Shown in pieces: positions 17,001 to 28,249 of a stretch of DNA of 64,000 bases. This DNA is from Pycnococcus provasolii (taxonomy: Eukaryota > Chlorophyta > Pseudoscourfieldiophyceae > Pseudoscourfieldiales). The stretch spans positions 124,001-188,000 of the forward strand of contig CP150553.1 of NCBI GenBank assembly GCA_049487715.1, in the 5' to 3' direction. The notes beneath the pieces are model-generated. The model saw only the letters and a program-made list of their open reading frames with translations, ran no database searches and was not told where the DNA came from. Both the position numbers and the translations under genes were made by a program. Every line of letters starts with the position of its first letter. Position 1 is the stretch's first letter.

Positions 17001-20000
17001 CTCCATTCAACGCTCTTGAGAGCTCGACCCGTGGGGTCGTATGAGCCGCCGGCGTTGAACTCGGCCATCTCGATGCCTGTGGCAGCAGTATCATCACATG
17101 GCGGCGCGATGGACATCGGACCTCGGATGATGCACACGGGAGGATCCAACTTCAAAGGAAGGCTGACCTTTGCCACGACCGAATCGCCGAACGTGCGGCC
17201 TGCCATGTCCTTCAGTCTCCCCGTGTCTTCCTTCAGCTTCAGCTCTCCGCCATCCTCGATCGTAGGATTCCGTCCAAGAATAACGGTGAGCGTGTTGCCC
17301 TCCGCGGTCACGTAGGCACCAGTCCCGAGCGGCATGGACGTGTCCGTGGTAAAAATGCTGCGAGCGGAGACCAAGAATGGCTGAGCTTCCGCCTCGAGTG
17401 TTACCTTGATCTCCGTGAGGTCATTGCTAAATGTTGCATTCGGCAGTAAGCTAGGCACCTTGGAAAGCACACAGAAGCCCTTGCTCCTCTCGGTGAAGAT
17501 TCCCTTTTCTTCTGTGCAGCGAGTGAAGAAACTTATCTGGCTTTCTATGCAGGCGTAGCCTTCGCCAAATTTTTCTGCACACGTCTTGTCATCGTCGCAT
17601 GATTCCGCATTCATTTTCTCAGCTTCGGCCATAAATGCATCACACAGGCTCGTGCAGACACCCTTACACGCTCCCCTCGTATCAGTGCCGGTCATCGGAT
17701 CGCACGTCACGTCCGGCTTGCACGTCACATCTGGTGTTGTAGAGTCAGTAGTGGCAATGGTCACCTCGCCGCGGGTGCACTGGCCGATTTTGCAGTCCGA
17801 CGTGTTCTCGCACGCGCCACCAATATCCACCGTCCTCGATGTGTTAGCAGAGTCCACGGCGGTGCTCACAGTACCCAGGAGAGCGGTGTCCAAATTGCTT
17901 GGGATAGCCTCGTCAGCCTCGCAGAGGTTCGTGTCATCGCCCAGACAGTCTTTATTGCAGACGCCGAGGGCCATGCAAAGGCTCTTTGGTCGAACAGATA
18001 GTTCCGGATTCTTGAATAGAACCTTGCGGTAAGACTTGCACATATTCGTAAACGATTCATCGGTGCTTGACTCGGAGGAACAGATATTTCGGAACCAGTC
18101 GGACATGTAGTAGGCCAAGTCCACCACGGAGGATTCCCTATTCGAGAAAGTTGTCGTGAAATTCTTCATCGCCGTCGTAGTAAGTCTTTGGCACCCCGAG
18201 CAATCTTCACATACGTCGACGCACTCAACCCTGGTATAGCACGCCGACGCGAGCTCGCACTTGCGAGGACTGGAACCGTAATCCTCACACTTAATTTCGT
18301 TTAAGCAACGAGCCTCTCCCATTTGGTCAAATGGATCATATCCCACCTTGCAACTTTCATCCTTTCTGCAGGATTGTTCCCAAGTCATTGTCATCGATGG
18401 TGAGGAATGCATCTGTGGGCATCCGTCTTGCGTGCCGTCCATGTGACCCACGCGCATGTGCTTATTGCACGGATCATACAGCGTCTCGCACTTGTTCTCG
18501 ACCTTGCACTTCGGATTCGAAGAGCACTGCGTTTCGCTCAAACCACGGCACTCGGATGGGAGATCCTCCGGATCATCAAGCAACGGAGTTTCAGCTGCCG
18601 CCTTTCGCGCTAGAGACAGAGCAGTTCCCTTGACAACTTCAATTGTCGGTTTCCCCACAATTGATATGTTGAAAGGTGTATTCGATAAGGGAAGAGGTCC
18701 AGCTGAAAGTCCAATGTAGAGTGGAATCATTGTGTTGGGATTTTCGTCAAAGATCTTGATCTCGTAGCTCATTTCAGCGACTTTCTTAGCACTGACGCGG
18801 TAATCCTCAAGGCTAATATCCTGTGCAATAATCGATCGAAGCATGTCCGCGTCGTGACCAGGCGCTTCACCTGGAACCTTCGGAACCAAGTTGACGGTGC
18901 CTGACAGCACCATCGTCTCGCCTTCCTTTGGCACATCGTCAGGATATCCAATCGCCTTGGCACCATCCAAGTAGGATTTCATATCTGCCAGCATCTGTGT
19001 TCGATTGGGATCGCTTGAGCACACGTCCACCACCTTTTCAATAACTTGCATGCATCCAGGCTTGGTAATATCCATCGATCCTCCAGATTCTTGTTCGCAT
19101 CCCCCAAACTCGGAGCTAGGACCGCTATCGAATGGTCGTCCTCCCGCAGAATTGCCCGGACTGAAATCACTGAAGGTGGGAGAATTGCCCTGAAGAAGGT
19201 TTCTGCGACGTGATGGCGAGCTTATGGTAGGATTACTATCGAAGCAAGTCGATGCGATCTTCATGGACTCCAGATTGCATGGAGAACACATGGAGAACAT
19301 AGCTCCCATTTCCTGCGTCATCTCACTTGGTGGACACGTTATCAGCACCTTGTCATATGCAGCTTTGCATTTGTCAGCACAAAAGATCTCAACCATTTTG
19401 GATGAATCGGTTGGAGCCGATGGTTCGTCCTGCGCATGTCCACCCATGCCACAGTCCGTGTTGAATGCCATGATGGTTTCTGTGCATTTCATCATGGTAT
19501 CTGTATAGTTTGTTCCATTCGGTGGCATCATTCCCGGAGAATTCGGATCGTAAGGGTAAGGGCTGTCGCCTGGCATAGGGTAAGGGCTGCCGCCTGGCAT
19601 ATCAGCTTCGATAGGCACGACGCTGCCGTCCTTGGTGGTTGCACTGGTAATCATGTTCATCGCCATACTCGGATACCTCGCGCCATTCACTGTCAGAGGC
19701 GGAGCCTCCGCAAGCGTTGACACAACCTTGTTGAGATTTTCCATGGCTCCCGTGGTGCCAGCCGAGCTGCTTGCCACATCGACCTTGATTTCGGTGGGCA
19801 CGACCACGGATGATCCGGAAGCTTGCATCAACTTTCGGCCCAATGGCGCAGAGGGCGCAGAATCGCTGAAATAAGCAGTCTTCGATTCCACCGTCACACC
19901 GGGAATAGTGCTGAAAATCTCTTGCTGATGCGCTACGTGCGACTTGGTGAACGCTTCCAGATCCGTAGTCCTGGGCACGTTCTGGTACATCACGTCCGTC

Positions 20001-22986
20001 TGAACCTTCAGCATCGTTGCATCAGCAGGAATCTCCTTGGTTGGCATGCCAGGCATCGGGTAAGGAGGCATGTCGTCGCACTTCGGCGGCATCTCATCTT
20101 TGCAGAGTCCCATTGGCCCCGGTTCCGAGCCGTCGGCGCACGTGCAGTTTCCAGTCATCGGGTAAGGAGGCATGTCGTCGCACATAGGCGGCTTCTCATC
20201 TTTGCAGAGTCCCTTTGGCCCCGGTTCCGAGCCGTCGGCGCACGTGCAGTTTCCAGTCATCGGGTAAGGAGGCATGTCGTCGCACATAGGCGGCTTCTCA
20301 TCTTTGCAGAGTCCCTTTGGCCCCGGTTCCGAGCCGTCGGCGCACGTGCAGTTTCCAGTCATCGGGTAAGGAGGCATGTCGTCGCACATAGGCGGCTTCT
20401 CATCTTTGCAGAGTCCCTTTGGCCCCGGTTCCGAGCCGTCGGCGCACGTGCAGTTTCCAGTCATCGGGTAAGGAGGCATGTCGTCGCACATAGGCGGCTT
20501 CTCATCTTTGCAGAGTCCCTTTGGCCCCGGTTCCGAGCCGTCGGCGCACGTGCAGTTTCCAGTCATCGGGTAAGGAGGCATGTCGTCGCACATAGGCGGC
20601 TTCTCATCTTTGCAGAGTCCCTTTGGCCCCGGTTCCGAGCCGTCGGCGCACGTGCAGTTTCCAGTCATCGGGTAAGGAGGCATGTCGTCGCACATAGGCG
20701 GCTTCTCATCTTTGCAGAGTCCCTTTGGCCCCGGTTCCGAGCCGTCGGCGCACGTGCAGTTTCCAGTCATCGGGTAAGGAGGCATGTCGTCGCACATAGG
20801 CGGCTTCTCATCTTTGCAGAGTCCCTTTGGCCCCGGTTCCGAGCCGTCGGCGCACGTGCAGTTTCCAGTCATCGGGTAAGGAGGCATGTCGTCGCACATA
20901 GGCGGCTTCTCATCTTTGCAGAGTCCCTTTGGCCCCGGTTCCGAGCCGTCGGCGCACGTGCAGTTTCCAGTCATCGGGTAAGGAGGCATGTCGTCGCACA
21001 TAGGCGGCTTCTCATCTTTGCAGAGTCCCTTTGGCCCCGGTTCCGAGCCGTCGGCGCACGTGCAGTTTCCAGTCATCGGGTAAGGAGGCATGTCGTCGCA
21101 CATAGGCGGCTTCTCATCTTTGCAGAGTCCCTTTGGCCCCGGTTCCGAGCCGTCGGCGCACGTGCAGTTTCCAGTCATCGGGTAAGGAGGCATGTCGTCG
21201 CACATAGGCGGCTTCTCATCTTTGCAGAGTCCCTTTGGCCCCGGTTCCGAGCCGTCGGCGCACGTGCAGTTTCCAGTCATCGGGTAAGGAGGCATGTCGT
21301 CGCACATAGGCGGCTTCTCATCTTTGCAGAGTCCCTTTGGCCCCGGTTCCGAGCCGTCGGCGCACGTGCAGTTTCCAGTCATCGGGTAAGGAGGCATGTC
21401 GTCGCACATAGGCGGCTTCTCATCTTTGCAGAGTCCCTTTGGCCCCGGTTCCGAGCCGTCGGCGCACGTGCAGTTTCCAGTCATCGGGTAAGGAGGCATC
21501 GTCGTCACAGGAGGCATCGTCGTCACGGACACGTTCGTGTTGTCGTAGCACGGACACCACAGGTCGTACTTCACTTTCACTCCGCTTCCCATGTCAATCT
21601 CCTTGGTACCGTCACATCCACCCGTGTTAGTTCCATCTGGTGCCCCGTAAAGCTCCCTGCATTGCTGCACGGATGTCACCGGACCGTAACAGCCGCTCAG
21701 GTAAGGTGGCTTAAGCTGGATGTGGTAGTGGTAGACCGATTTGCCAGCCGAAACACCTAGCGTGGCATTCGCGGGCACCGGTCCATAGTGGCCGCCGCAC
21801 GCGTCGAGATCCTGTGGATGCATGTTGCTAGACTCCATTTGGCCATAAAGACCGACGCCATCGAGCATGACGCCCACAATGGTGCTGTGGTCAGGCGCAG
21901 TGGCGTCATAGTTGCACTTGATGTCCGTGTGATAGTGGTACGGCGTCGCGTGTCCGCCGCAGCTATCCATGAAGAGCTCCGTCAACGTGTTTTGTTTTCC
22001 ACACGACTGGAAGAGCGTCTCCTCGCACGTTCCCACGTCCATACCACCTGGGCAGTAGCCGTAGTACTTTGTTCCGTCAAAGCAGGGGTACGGCGGCCGC
22101 GAATTGGTCGTGGCACTTCCGTCAGGCGTCGTACCGAAGCCCGCTTCGAACGGGCCGTAGATGTTCTTTCCGTTGGTCGCATAGCCGACATTGCCAAGCG
22201 ATGGCGCCGCGGTTGGTCCAGTGTAGCTGGGGATGCGCGCCGTGCCAATGGTGCCCGTAAACTTGCCTGTGTTTGCATCGTACTCCACCTGTAGCGTTGA
22301 CACGTCAGAGCTGCCAGGACTCGGTGAGCCTGTCACCGGCCTGGGACTCGTGGAGTTCGTGGAGTTCGTGATCACGGGCCCCGGCGACGTGCCATTAGGC
22401 GGCATCTCGCACTTAGGCGGCGCCTCTGTACCAGGACAGAGTCCCAGTAGGCCGGTGGACGTTTTAGGCGGTGCTTTGCCGTCGGGGCACTTGCAGTTCG
22501 TGGAGTTCGTGATCACGAGCCCCGGCGACGTGCCATTAGGCGGCATTCGCACTTAGGCGGCGCCTCTGTACCAGGACAGAGTCCCGGTAGGCCGGTGGAC
22601 GTTGTAGGCGGTACTTTGCCGTCGGGGCACTTGCAGTTCGTGGAGTTCGTGATCACGAGCCCCGGCGACGTGCCATTAGGCGGCATCTCGCACTTAGGCG
22701 GCGCCTCTGTACCAGGACAGAGTCCCGGTAGGCCGGTGGACGTTTTAGGCGGTACCGTGCCGTCGGGGCACTTGCAGTTCGTGGAGTTCGTGATCACGGG
22801 CCCCGGCGACGTGCCATTAGGCGGCATGCCACCAGGGATCGGCGCGCCACCAAAAAAAGCGGCCGCGCCATGAAAGCACGCTACATAAGCAAACACGCAT
22901 AAGAGCCACAAGGGGGAGCCCCATATGGGAGCCCCAGAGCCACGGGAGCCAACATGGCTGCCACGAGCACCTCGAGGCATGGCCAT
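14066..22986 (-). CDS. Giant repeat-rich surface protein (YHYH, REJ-like), frameshifted
   Basis: Read with one shift at about 22548 this encodes roughly 2,970 residues. Order from the N-terminus: signal/anchor (LWLLCVFAYVACFHGAAAFF); three and a half 47-residue Cys repeats (CPDG, LCPGTEAPPKC); a YHYH domain with PYHYH and VYHYH (DNA about 21700-22250); fourteen 34-residue Cys repeats (20058-21499); Cys-rich EGF-like stretches (about 17400-18600); a REJ/PKD-like region (about 15600-17150); a helical region; a Thr/Lys-rich stalk; and a hydrophobic tail ending the protein (FMLLLALVVMN), as in GPI-anchored proteins. It is a probable cell-surface adhesion or recognition protein. The shift comes from one missing base in an otherwise copied repeat, so sequencing error or a recent mutation is likely. 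The ATG at 22986 or 22980 precedes the leader. Confidence 0.75.
20058..21499 (-). repeat. 102-bp coding tandem repeat, 14 copies
   Basis: Each unit encodes 34 residues with four Cys (CTCADG, GLCKDE, PPMCDD) and one NCT glycosylation sequon. Thirteen copies look identical at the DNA level. The copy nearest the C-terminus (about 20060-20160) differs at several positions (PMGLCKDEMPPKC). The near-perfect identity implies recent expansion or homogenisation. It is in frame, so copy number changes would alter stalk length without breaking the gene. Confidence 0.95.
22340..22830 (-). repeat. 141-bp coding repeat, about 3.5 copies
   Basis: The unit encodes 47 residues with NGTSPGP, NSTNCKCPDG and GLCPGTEAPPKCE. 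The third copy lacks one base in the GAGATG at about 22548 that the other copies have intact. This breaks the frame. Confidence 0.9.
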
Positions 22987-24255
22987 TCGAATACTCACTC
23001 GAGTAGAATGAAAGTGAACGAAGAGGTGTGCCGATCGAGCAGGTGCCGACTCAAACAAAATAATTAAATAAATGTTGGGGTTCCGAACAAGTCCCGGGAA
23101 AGTGGCACCGAAACAGTGGGCCAGTGGGGCGGAAGCAGCGCACAAATCACAATTCCTGCATGTAAATGGGAAGCACGCCCCGTGATGAAGCGGCCCTTCC
23201 TAAAAGCTCGTTCCAAAGCTCGACGACCTCCACCTACCTACCACTAGAACTATGATAGTCTAGGGAACGCTTCGATCGTGCTTTGGCGCTGCTGCCTGCC
23301 TGCGATGCGAAGCAAGGGAAATATTTCTATTTCAGTTTGTTGCATGAGTTTTTTTGCTTCTCTTCATTGATGCCAACCGGCTCGATAGTCGGCACGCGCA
23401 CCTCGCGCGCGCTCATCTTTTCCGTCTCTTCTTGGTCTACTGTACTGTATTTTCCTTGGCAATAGTATTCTTGATCTTTTGGGGATCCGTATTCCTCTTT
23501 CTCTCCCCCCAAAGCTTTGCTTTGGCCATTGGTTGTCGCCTGTCGGTCTCTCTCCCCCCCTCGTTGTCGCCTTGTCGTCGTTGGCGCGCGCCTTGTTGAC
23601 TGCCCTCGGGAATTGGGCAATCGGGATATGCACGTGATGTTGATACTGTAACGTGAATCCCACGTGCCATAAAAAATCACGTACTGTACAACAAAATCAC
23701 TCACGTGCTTGAATGATGAATCAACAACAAGGACGCAATCTTGCAAGGCAAGCCTTCTGAGATTTTGTTTGCTTTTCCTAAAGAAAGAACCCCTACCCGG
23801 GTACCGGGTAAAGGTAACCCCCTAAGTCCTAACTTTCCATCCCAGTGAACGGTGAACCCCGAACTGAACCACTCTCTAGGTAAACCCCGAAAGGTTTAGG
23901 GGCTTCCCACAGAATTCTGCTTCCCACCTGTAGGCTTCCCAACGCAAGTGTTCTAACCTTATTAGGCAAGGGCAAGTAAGTGCAAGGGGTGGTTAGGGTT
24001 AGGGTTAGGGTTAGGGTTAGGGTTGTTGCACCCCACCTCCCAGGGGTTGAGTGGTTGGTTGTTGCCTTCTTGGACGCCCAGGGAAACTTTCTTTGGGACA
24101 TTTCGCACACCACATTTCGCGTTTTCCAAGCCTTGTGGGTTCCTTTCATTCCAAGTGCACCATATAGATTGTTGTGATATCTTGGTAGTTAGTTACAATC
24201 TTGATTCTTCATTCTTGATTGTTGATTATTTGGTGAATTCTTTGGTTCATTCATC
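22987..24255. other. 1.27-kb divergent spacer
   Basis: Lies between the giant surface gene (minus) and the histone deacetylase gene (plus). It holds a TTAGGG array at 23991-24024 and a GGTACCGGGTAA motif at about 23798 that recurs near 27708. A minus-strand open frame of about 139 codons at 23327-23746 looks composition-driven (Arg, Gln, Glu) and has no domain I recognise, so I leave it out. Nothing else is supported. Confidence 0.5.
23991..24024 (-). repeat. Telomere-like (TTAGGG) array in 5' flank of HDAC gene
   Basis: Five and a half perfect TTAGGG units (34 bp), about 230 bp upstream of the HDAC ATG. The longest array in the window. Confidence 0.95.
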
Positions 24256-26352
24256 ATGAAGAGGTTCGCGTCCCGTTCGATTTCTGACCGGTTTGACCAG
24301 TTATTAGGAGACCCCGGAGATGATGACGAGTCATCATTGGAGGATTCTCCAAATGGCAAGAGTGGTGCTCCGAATGATGACAATGACAATGACGGCAATG
24401 ACGAACGAAATGTCGATGCAAGTGCGGCGGTGGAAGATGACATGAACCTTTTGGCTCGTCAGCTCACGCGAGGACTCAGCCTCATGGAAAACCAACTCGA
24501 CGACTTCAACCTAGCAACACCACTGGCACCAGGACTCGTCCCCGTGCCGACAACGACTACGACTACGAACGCAAACACCAGGGAACCGAAACCACAAGGA
24601 CTTACCTTAGACACGCTTCGAGAGGCGTCGGAAGGAACGACAACCACGACGACGACGACCACCACCACCGCAAGTGGAGACTCCGCAGACCAACCGAGCC
24701 CGACAAAGTCAACGGCGACAACAATGAACGTGACACTCGAGCCAGCACAGCAACAGACGCAAGAAATTGAAAGGCACTTAAGCGACACGTTAACCATCAG
24801 CTCGACACCTGCACCACCCGCCGCCGACAGTACTGCCACCACTCCTGCACCACCACCGCAGACGACACCACACGTTGACGCCGCCACCGTCGCGGCCGCA
24901 CCGAAACGCCAGAGCGCGAGACAGAGAGCAGGTCGGAGCGACAGATCCTCGGCATCAAGCGACGACGCAAAGACCGCCTCCGCAACAACAGCACCTCTCT
25001 CGTGGAGCGAAGATGGGCTCGACACAGGCAACTTTCCAAGCTCACGCGTTGGACTCGTATGGGACGAGGCTATGCTACTGCACGCACCAGCGTTGGAGTC
25101 GAGGCAGCTCGAGCTTCCCGGACGTGTCTCTCAGATCCGACGGACGGTGCTTAGCGAAGGACTCGCGCAGCGATGTCGAAGGCTCGACAGTCGACCGGCG
25201 ACGGAACAGGAGGTGCTGCGATGCCACAGCGACGTGCACATGAGAAACGTCGCACTGGGTACCGCCATACCTGACCTTGCATGGGATTCTGAGCAACACG
25301 ACGTTCTCGAGAAGGGCGATCTGTACTACAACGCGCACACATCTTCCGCGGCAATCCTCGCCGCCGGATCTGCGAGCGAGGCTGCTTTGGCCGTATCACG
25401 AGGTGAGGTGGATGCCGCGCTCGCCGTCGTTCGCCCACCGGGACACCATGCAACGTGCAGCCAGGCGATGGGTTTCTGCTACTACAATTCTGCAGCCATC
25501 GCCGCACGAGCTGCAGTGGCGGATGGAGGCATGAGGCGCGTCGTCGTGCTCGACTGGGATGTGCATCATGGCAATGGAACGCAGGACATTCTCTACGACG
25601 ACCCGAATATCATGTACATATCCCTGCACCGCTACGGGACAGCTGGCAACTACTTTTACCCAGGCACGGGCGACGCGACGGAGGTGGGTGCCGAGGGTGC
25701 CGAGGGACGCAATTTAAACGTTCCGTGGACTGAAAAGGGTGTTGGAAATGGCGACTACCTCGCCGCCTTCGACTGGGTCATTCTGCCAATCATACGCGAA
25801 TTTGCGCCGCAGCTCATTATCGTGGCTGCAGGATTTGACGCGGCGCAGGGCGACCCGCTGGGCGGCTGCAGGGTTACACCCACGGGCTACGCGCAGATGA
25901 CGAAACGCCTCATCGAGGTGTCGGAGGGTGGCCGCATCTGTGTGGTGCTCGAGGGAGGTTATTCGCAAATCGTGACGGCGGAGTGTGTGGCGTCCGTGTT
26001 GAAGACACTGCTGGCGATGAAGGGCGGTGCGCCTCAGGCGTCGAACGCTCTTTCTGTTCCCGAGTTTCGCAGCACGCCTACGGTGAAGATTTCAACGGAG
26101 TCGATTTTGCGCGGCGTCGTCGAGAGCCAAAAGCCTCACTGGGACTTGCTTCGCGGCGAATCCTTCGAGGCGTCGTTCGAAGCGCACGTCGCAAGCGCGG
26201 TGGTGGAGCGCGTGCAAACTCGGTCCAATTCCAATTCTGCTGGCGGCGCGGGTGCCGGTTTCCCCAACGCGCCTCCATTGCGCGGTCGCAAGGGTGGAGG
26301 CAAGAAGGCGCGCCCTCAACAGGCGCCCGCTCAACAAGAAGAGGACCTGTGA
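24256..26352 (+). CDS. Class II (HDA1/HDAC6-like) histone deacetylase
   Basis: Predicted 698-residue zinc-dependent lysine deacetylase. The catalytic domain spans about residues 295-610: RPPGHHAT (tandem active-site His, about 395), DWDVHHGNGT (zinc ligands Asp and His, about 434), AAGFDAAQGDP (third zinc ligand Asp, about 525) and LEGGYS (transition-state Tyr, about 566). All key residues are present. The FYPGTGDATEVG segment and overall pattern fit class II, not class I. The N-terminal 290 residues are low-complexity acidic, Thr- and Pro-rich sequence with a basic patch (RQSARQRAGRS) that could be a nuclear localisation signal. Targets are inferred as histones or other acetylated proteins. 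No intron. A TTAGGG array lies in its 5' flank. Confidence 0.92.
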   Translation: MKRFASRSISDRFDQLLGDPGDDDESSLEDSPNGKSGAPNDDNDNDGNDERNVDASAAVEDDMNLLARQLTRGLSLMENQLDDFNLATPLAPGLVPVPTTTTTTNANTREPKPQGLTLDTLREASEGTTTTTTTTTTTASGDSADQPSPTKSTATTMNVTLEPAQQQTQEIERHLSDTLTISSTPAPPAADSTATTPAPPPQTTPHVDAATVAAAPKRQSARQRAGRSDRSSASSDDAKTASATTAPLSWSEDGLDTGNFPSSRVGLVWDEAMLLHAPALESRQLELPGRVSQIRRTVLSEGLAQRCRRLDSRPATEQEVLRCHSDVHMRNVALGTAIPDLAWDSEQHDVLEKGDLYYNAHTSSAAILAAGSASEAALAVSRGEVDAALAVVRPPGHHATCSQAMGFCYYNSAAIAARAAVADGGMRRVVVLDWDVHHGNGTQDILYDDPNIMYISLHRYGTAGNYFYPGTGDATEVGAEGAEGRNLNVPWTEKGVGNGDYLAAFDWVILPIIREFAPQLIIVAAGFDAAQGDPLGGCRVTPTGYAQMTKRLIEVSEGGRICVVLEGGYSQIVTAECVASVLKTLLAMKGGAPQASNALSVPEFRSTPTVKISTESILRGVVESQKPHWDLLRGESFEASFEAHVASAVVERVQTRSNSNSAGGAGAGFPNAPPLRGRKGGGKKARPQQAPAQQEEDL

Positions 26353-26475
26353 ATTGCTCATTCAGTAATGGAATGTACTTTACTTCGTCCAACTTACTTA
26401 CTGTACTGTACTTGGGCTGACATTCGAAGGAATACTAAGTAGCGTGGAATTGTTAACAGCAATTAATGCAACTTT

Positions 26476-27533
26476 TTAAGAGCTGCTGTTTGTGCATACG
26501 TCCTTAAGTGCCACACGTGGCTTCCGCCCCCCCTTCTTTAGCTCCTTCATCCAGCTCACAGCGCGCGTTGCTCGTTGGCCAGTTGGCGTCGCGCTCGACG
26601 CTGGTGCGGGCGTCGGCGTTGGCACCTCGAGCGGTGGTAGCGATGCCGTTTCCTCGTCGTCGTCGTAGTCGTCGACTGTCTCTATAGTTGTCTGCTTGCT
26701 GAGGACATGTGTGTTGGCAGAAGCATCCTTTCCCGCATGCGCCTTCACTTCTTGATTGTAGAGTGCAAGGCGTTCGCGTACGGAAAGCACGCCGCTTTGC
26801 GGCGTTTGCGTTTTCACCACTTTGTTCTGGTTCTGGTTGTAGTGGTGCTGCACAACCACTTCGTCGTCATCCTCGAAGCGGAACGTGTGCGACGCCCGGG
26901 GTGCCGTGACGAAGTTGTCGTTGTCTGGAGATTCTGACTCGGTGGCGACTGTGTACGGGCTGTCAACGATAGGGTGGTGCGGCGTTTCCGTTTCCGTTTC
27001 CGTGCCAATAATGTTAGCAGGCGCCAAGGCTGCGAGCGTCTGTTGATTTGTTTAAGGTTAAGGTTAACGTTATGCGCGTGCGCATGCGTCAGTCAGTTCA
27101 AGAGTTTGTTTGTTTGTTTGTTTGTATTTTTTAAGGGTGTGTGTGCAAATACAGCAGCACTTACGTTTTCGAGTACTTGGTTTCTTTCTCGCAGGCGTTC
27201 AAGCTCGTGTTCGAGAGATGTGTGCGTATTCAAGACTGGCGAGGATGGCGGAGGTGCCTCACGTTCCTCCTCCTCCTCCTTCCCTGACGAGTTTGCTGCT
27301 GCATACGAATATGCCGCGTATGTCGCGTACGACACAGCGACGACGGAGAGCGACCCCCAAGCCAAGAGTGACGAAGACCCATGCGCAGTACTGAGAGAAC
27401 TCATGGAACGGTAAGCCTTCCTTTGGAGCCTCTTAAGATCCAACCAAGACCAAGAGAGAGAACCAAGACCACCACCACCTCGAGAAGATGAGAACTCCTC
27501 GGAGACATGATTCCAGACGGAAGAAGAGGCCAT
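26476..27533 (-). CDS. Two-exon single-pass membrane protein, unknown function
   Basis: Exon 1 is 27533-27165 and exon 2 is 27039-26476, joined across a 125-bp intron (27040-27164) with a GTAAGT donor after NQVLEN and a CAG acceptor. Both sides are phase 0, so the join keeps one frame and gives 310 residues. Exon 1 has a hydrophobic segment (LLAWGSLSVVAVSYATYAAY, about residues 56-77), then an acidic Glu run and a charged coiled-coil-like helix (LEHELERLRERNQVLE). Exon 2 is hydrophilic with an acidic DDYDDDEE patch and a basic C-terminus (MKELKKGGRKPR). I do not recognise the family. Without the intron both halves would be truncated at uninformative points, so I favour the spliced model. Confidence 0.65.
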
Positions 27534-28249
27534 AGTATTAAAAATACCTTAAGGGGGAGAAATGAAACCGTACACTTTAATTTACCTTAAGGGGGAGAAA
27601 TGACAACTTCAAGGGCAAAATGAGGGGGGAAATCCAAATACATAAATTGACAGATAGAATATTTATAAGGGACTCTTTTTTTTATAGAAAGAGGGGGGGG
27701 GGAATACGGTACCGGGTAAGGCGCGCGCCCTTTTCCCTTTTCTAATAACCTTAAGAGGTTTGACTTTGAGCTTTGACCACCATGTCACCATGCATGTCAT
27801 CATGCATGTCCATGTGACTATGTGAGAATGCGATGTGGATAAAGTTCATACCAACGGTAGGTAAGGTCCTACCTCCTTCCTCATCATTCATCATTCACAG
27901 TTCACGTAAGGTTTACTGGGGATCCGTCTGTGATTTCAGCAATACAACCCACCGATGCACGTGTCCAGAAACGGTTTTTTTTGGGTTCTATTGTTTTGTG
28001 TGTGTGGGAATTGAAATGGTTCTGTTTTTTTTAAATTTTAAAAAAAAAAGGTGTTGTCGTAACTTGGCGAGTTGGTGACTCGTATAAGAACTTTGGCCAT
28101 CCTTAAGTTAAGTTAAGGCCGGCCAGTTCTCGTGCTCCGACGACGACGATCCCGATCCCGATCCCGATCCTCACGGGGCCCCGGTTTTGCTCGAGAGAAA
28201 TTAATTCGCAACGGAAGGTCCTTAAGGAATTCCGGGTGAGGTAGGTGAA
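27534..28249. other. Spacer with short direct repeats, 5' flank of megaenzyme
   Basis: No gene is seen. The motif TACCTTAAGGGGGAGAAATGA occurs twice as a direct repeat (27545 and 27583). A GGTACCGGGTAA motif at about 27708 is shared with about 23798. ATGTCACCATGCATGTCATC-type short repeats lie near 27780, and a GATCCC/CGATCC hexamer array at about 28145-28172. There is no CCCTAA array. Confidence 0.5.

Noticed and set aside
16170-17315. Plus-strand open frame of 381 codons
   Set aside because: Antisense shadow of the REJ-like region of the giant gene. The minus strand has the recognisable domain.
20058-21499. CRISPR-like array
   Set aside because: Repeats are directly tandem without unique spacers, are in frame, and lie inside a eukaryotic gene.
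19823-21760. Long plus-strand open frame of 645 codons with 34-residue repeats
   Set aside because: It is the opposite-strand shadow of the 102-bp tandem repeat in the giant surface gene. It is His/Arg-rich with no start context, and the minus-strand frame extends far beyond the repeats with real domains.
23991-24024. Chromosome end or subtelomere
   Set aside because: The arrays are only 15-34 bp, are internal, occur in both orientations and are surrounded by ordinary genes.
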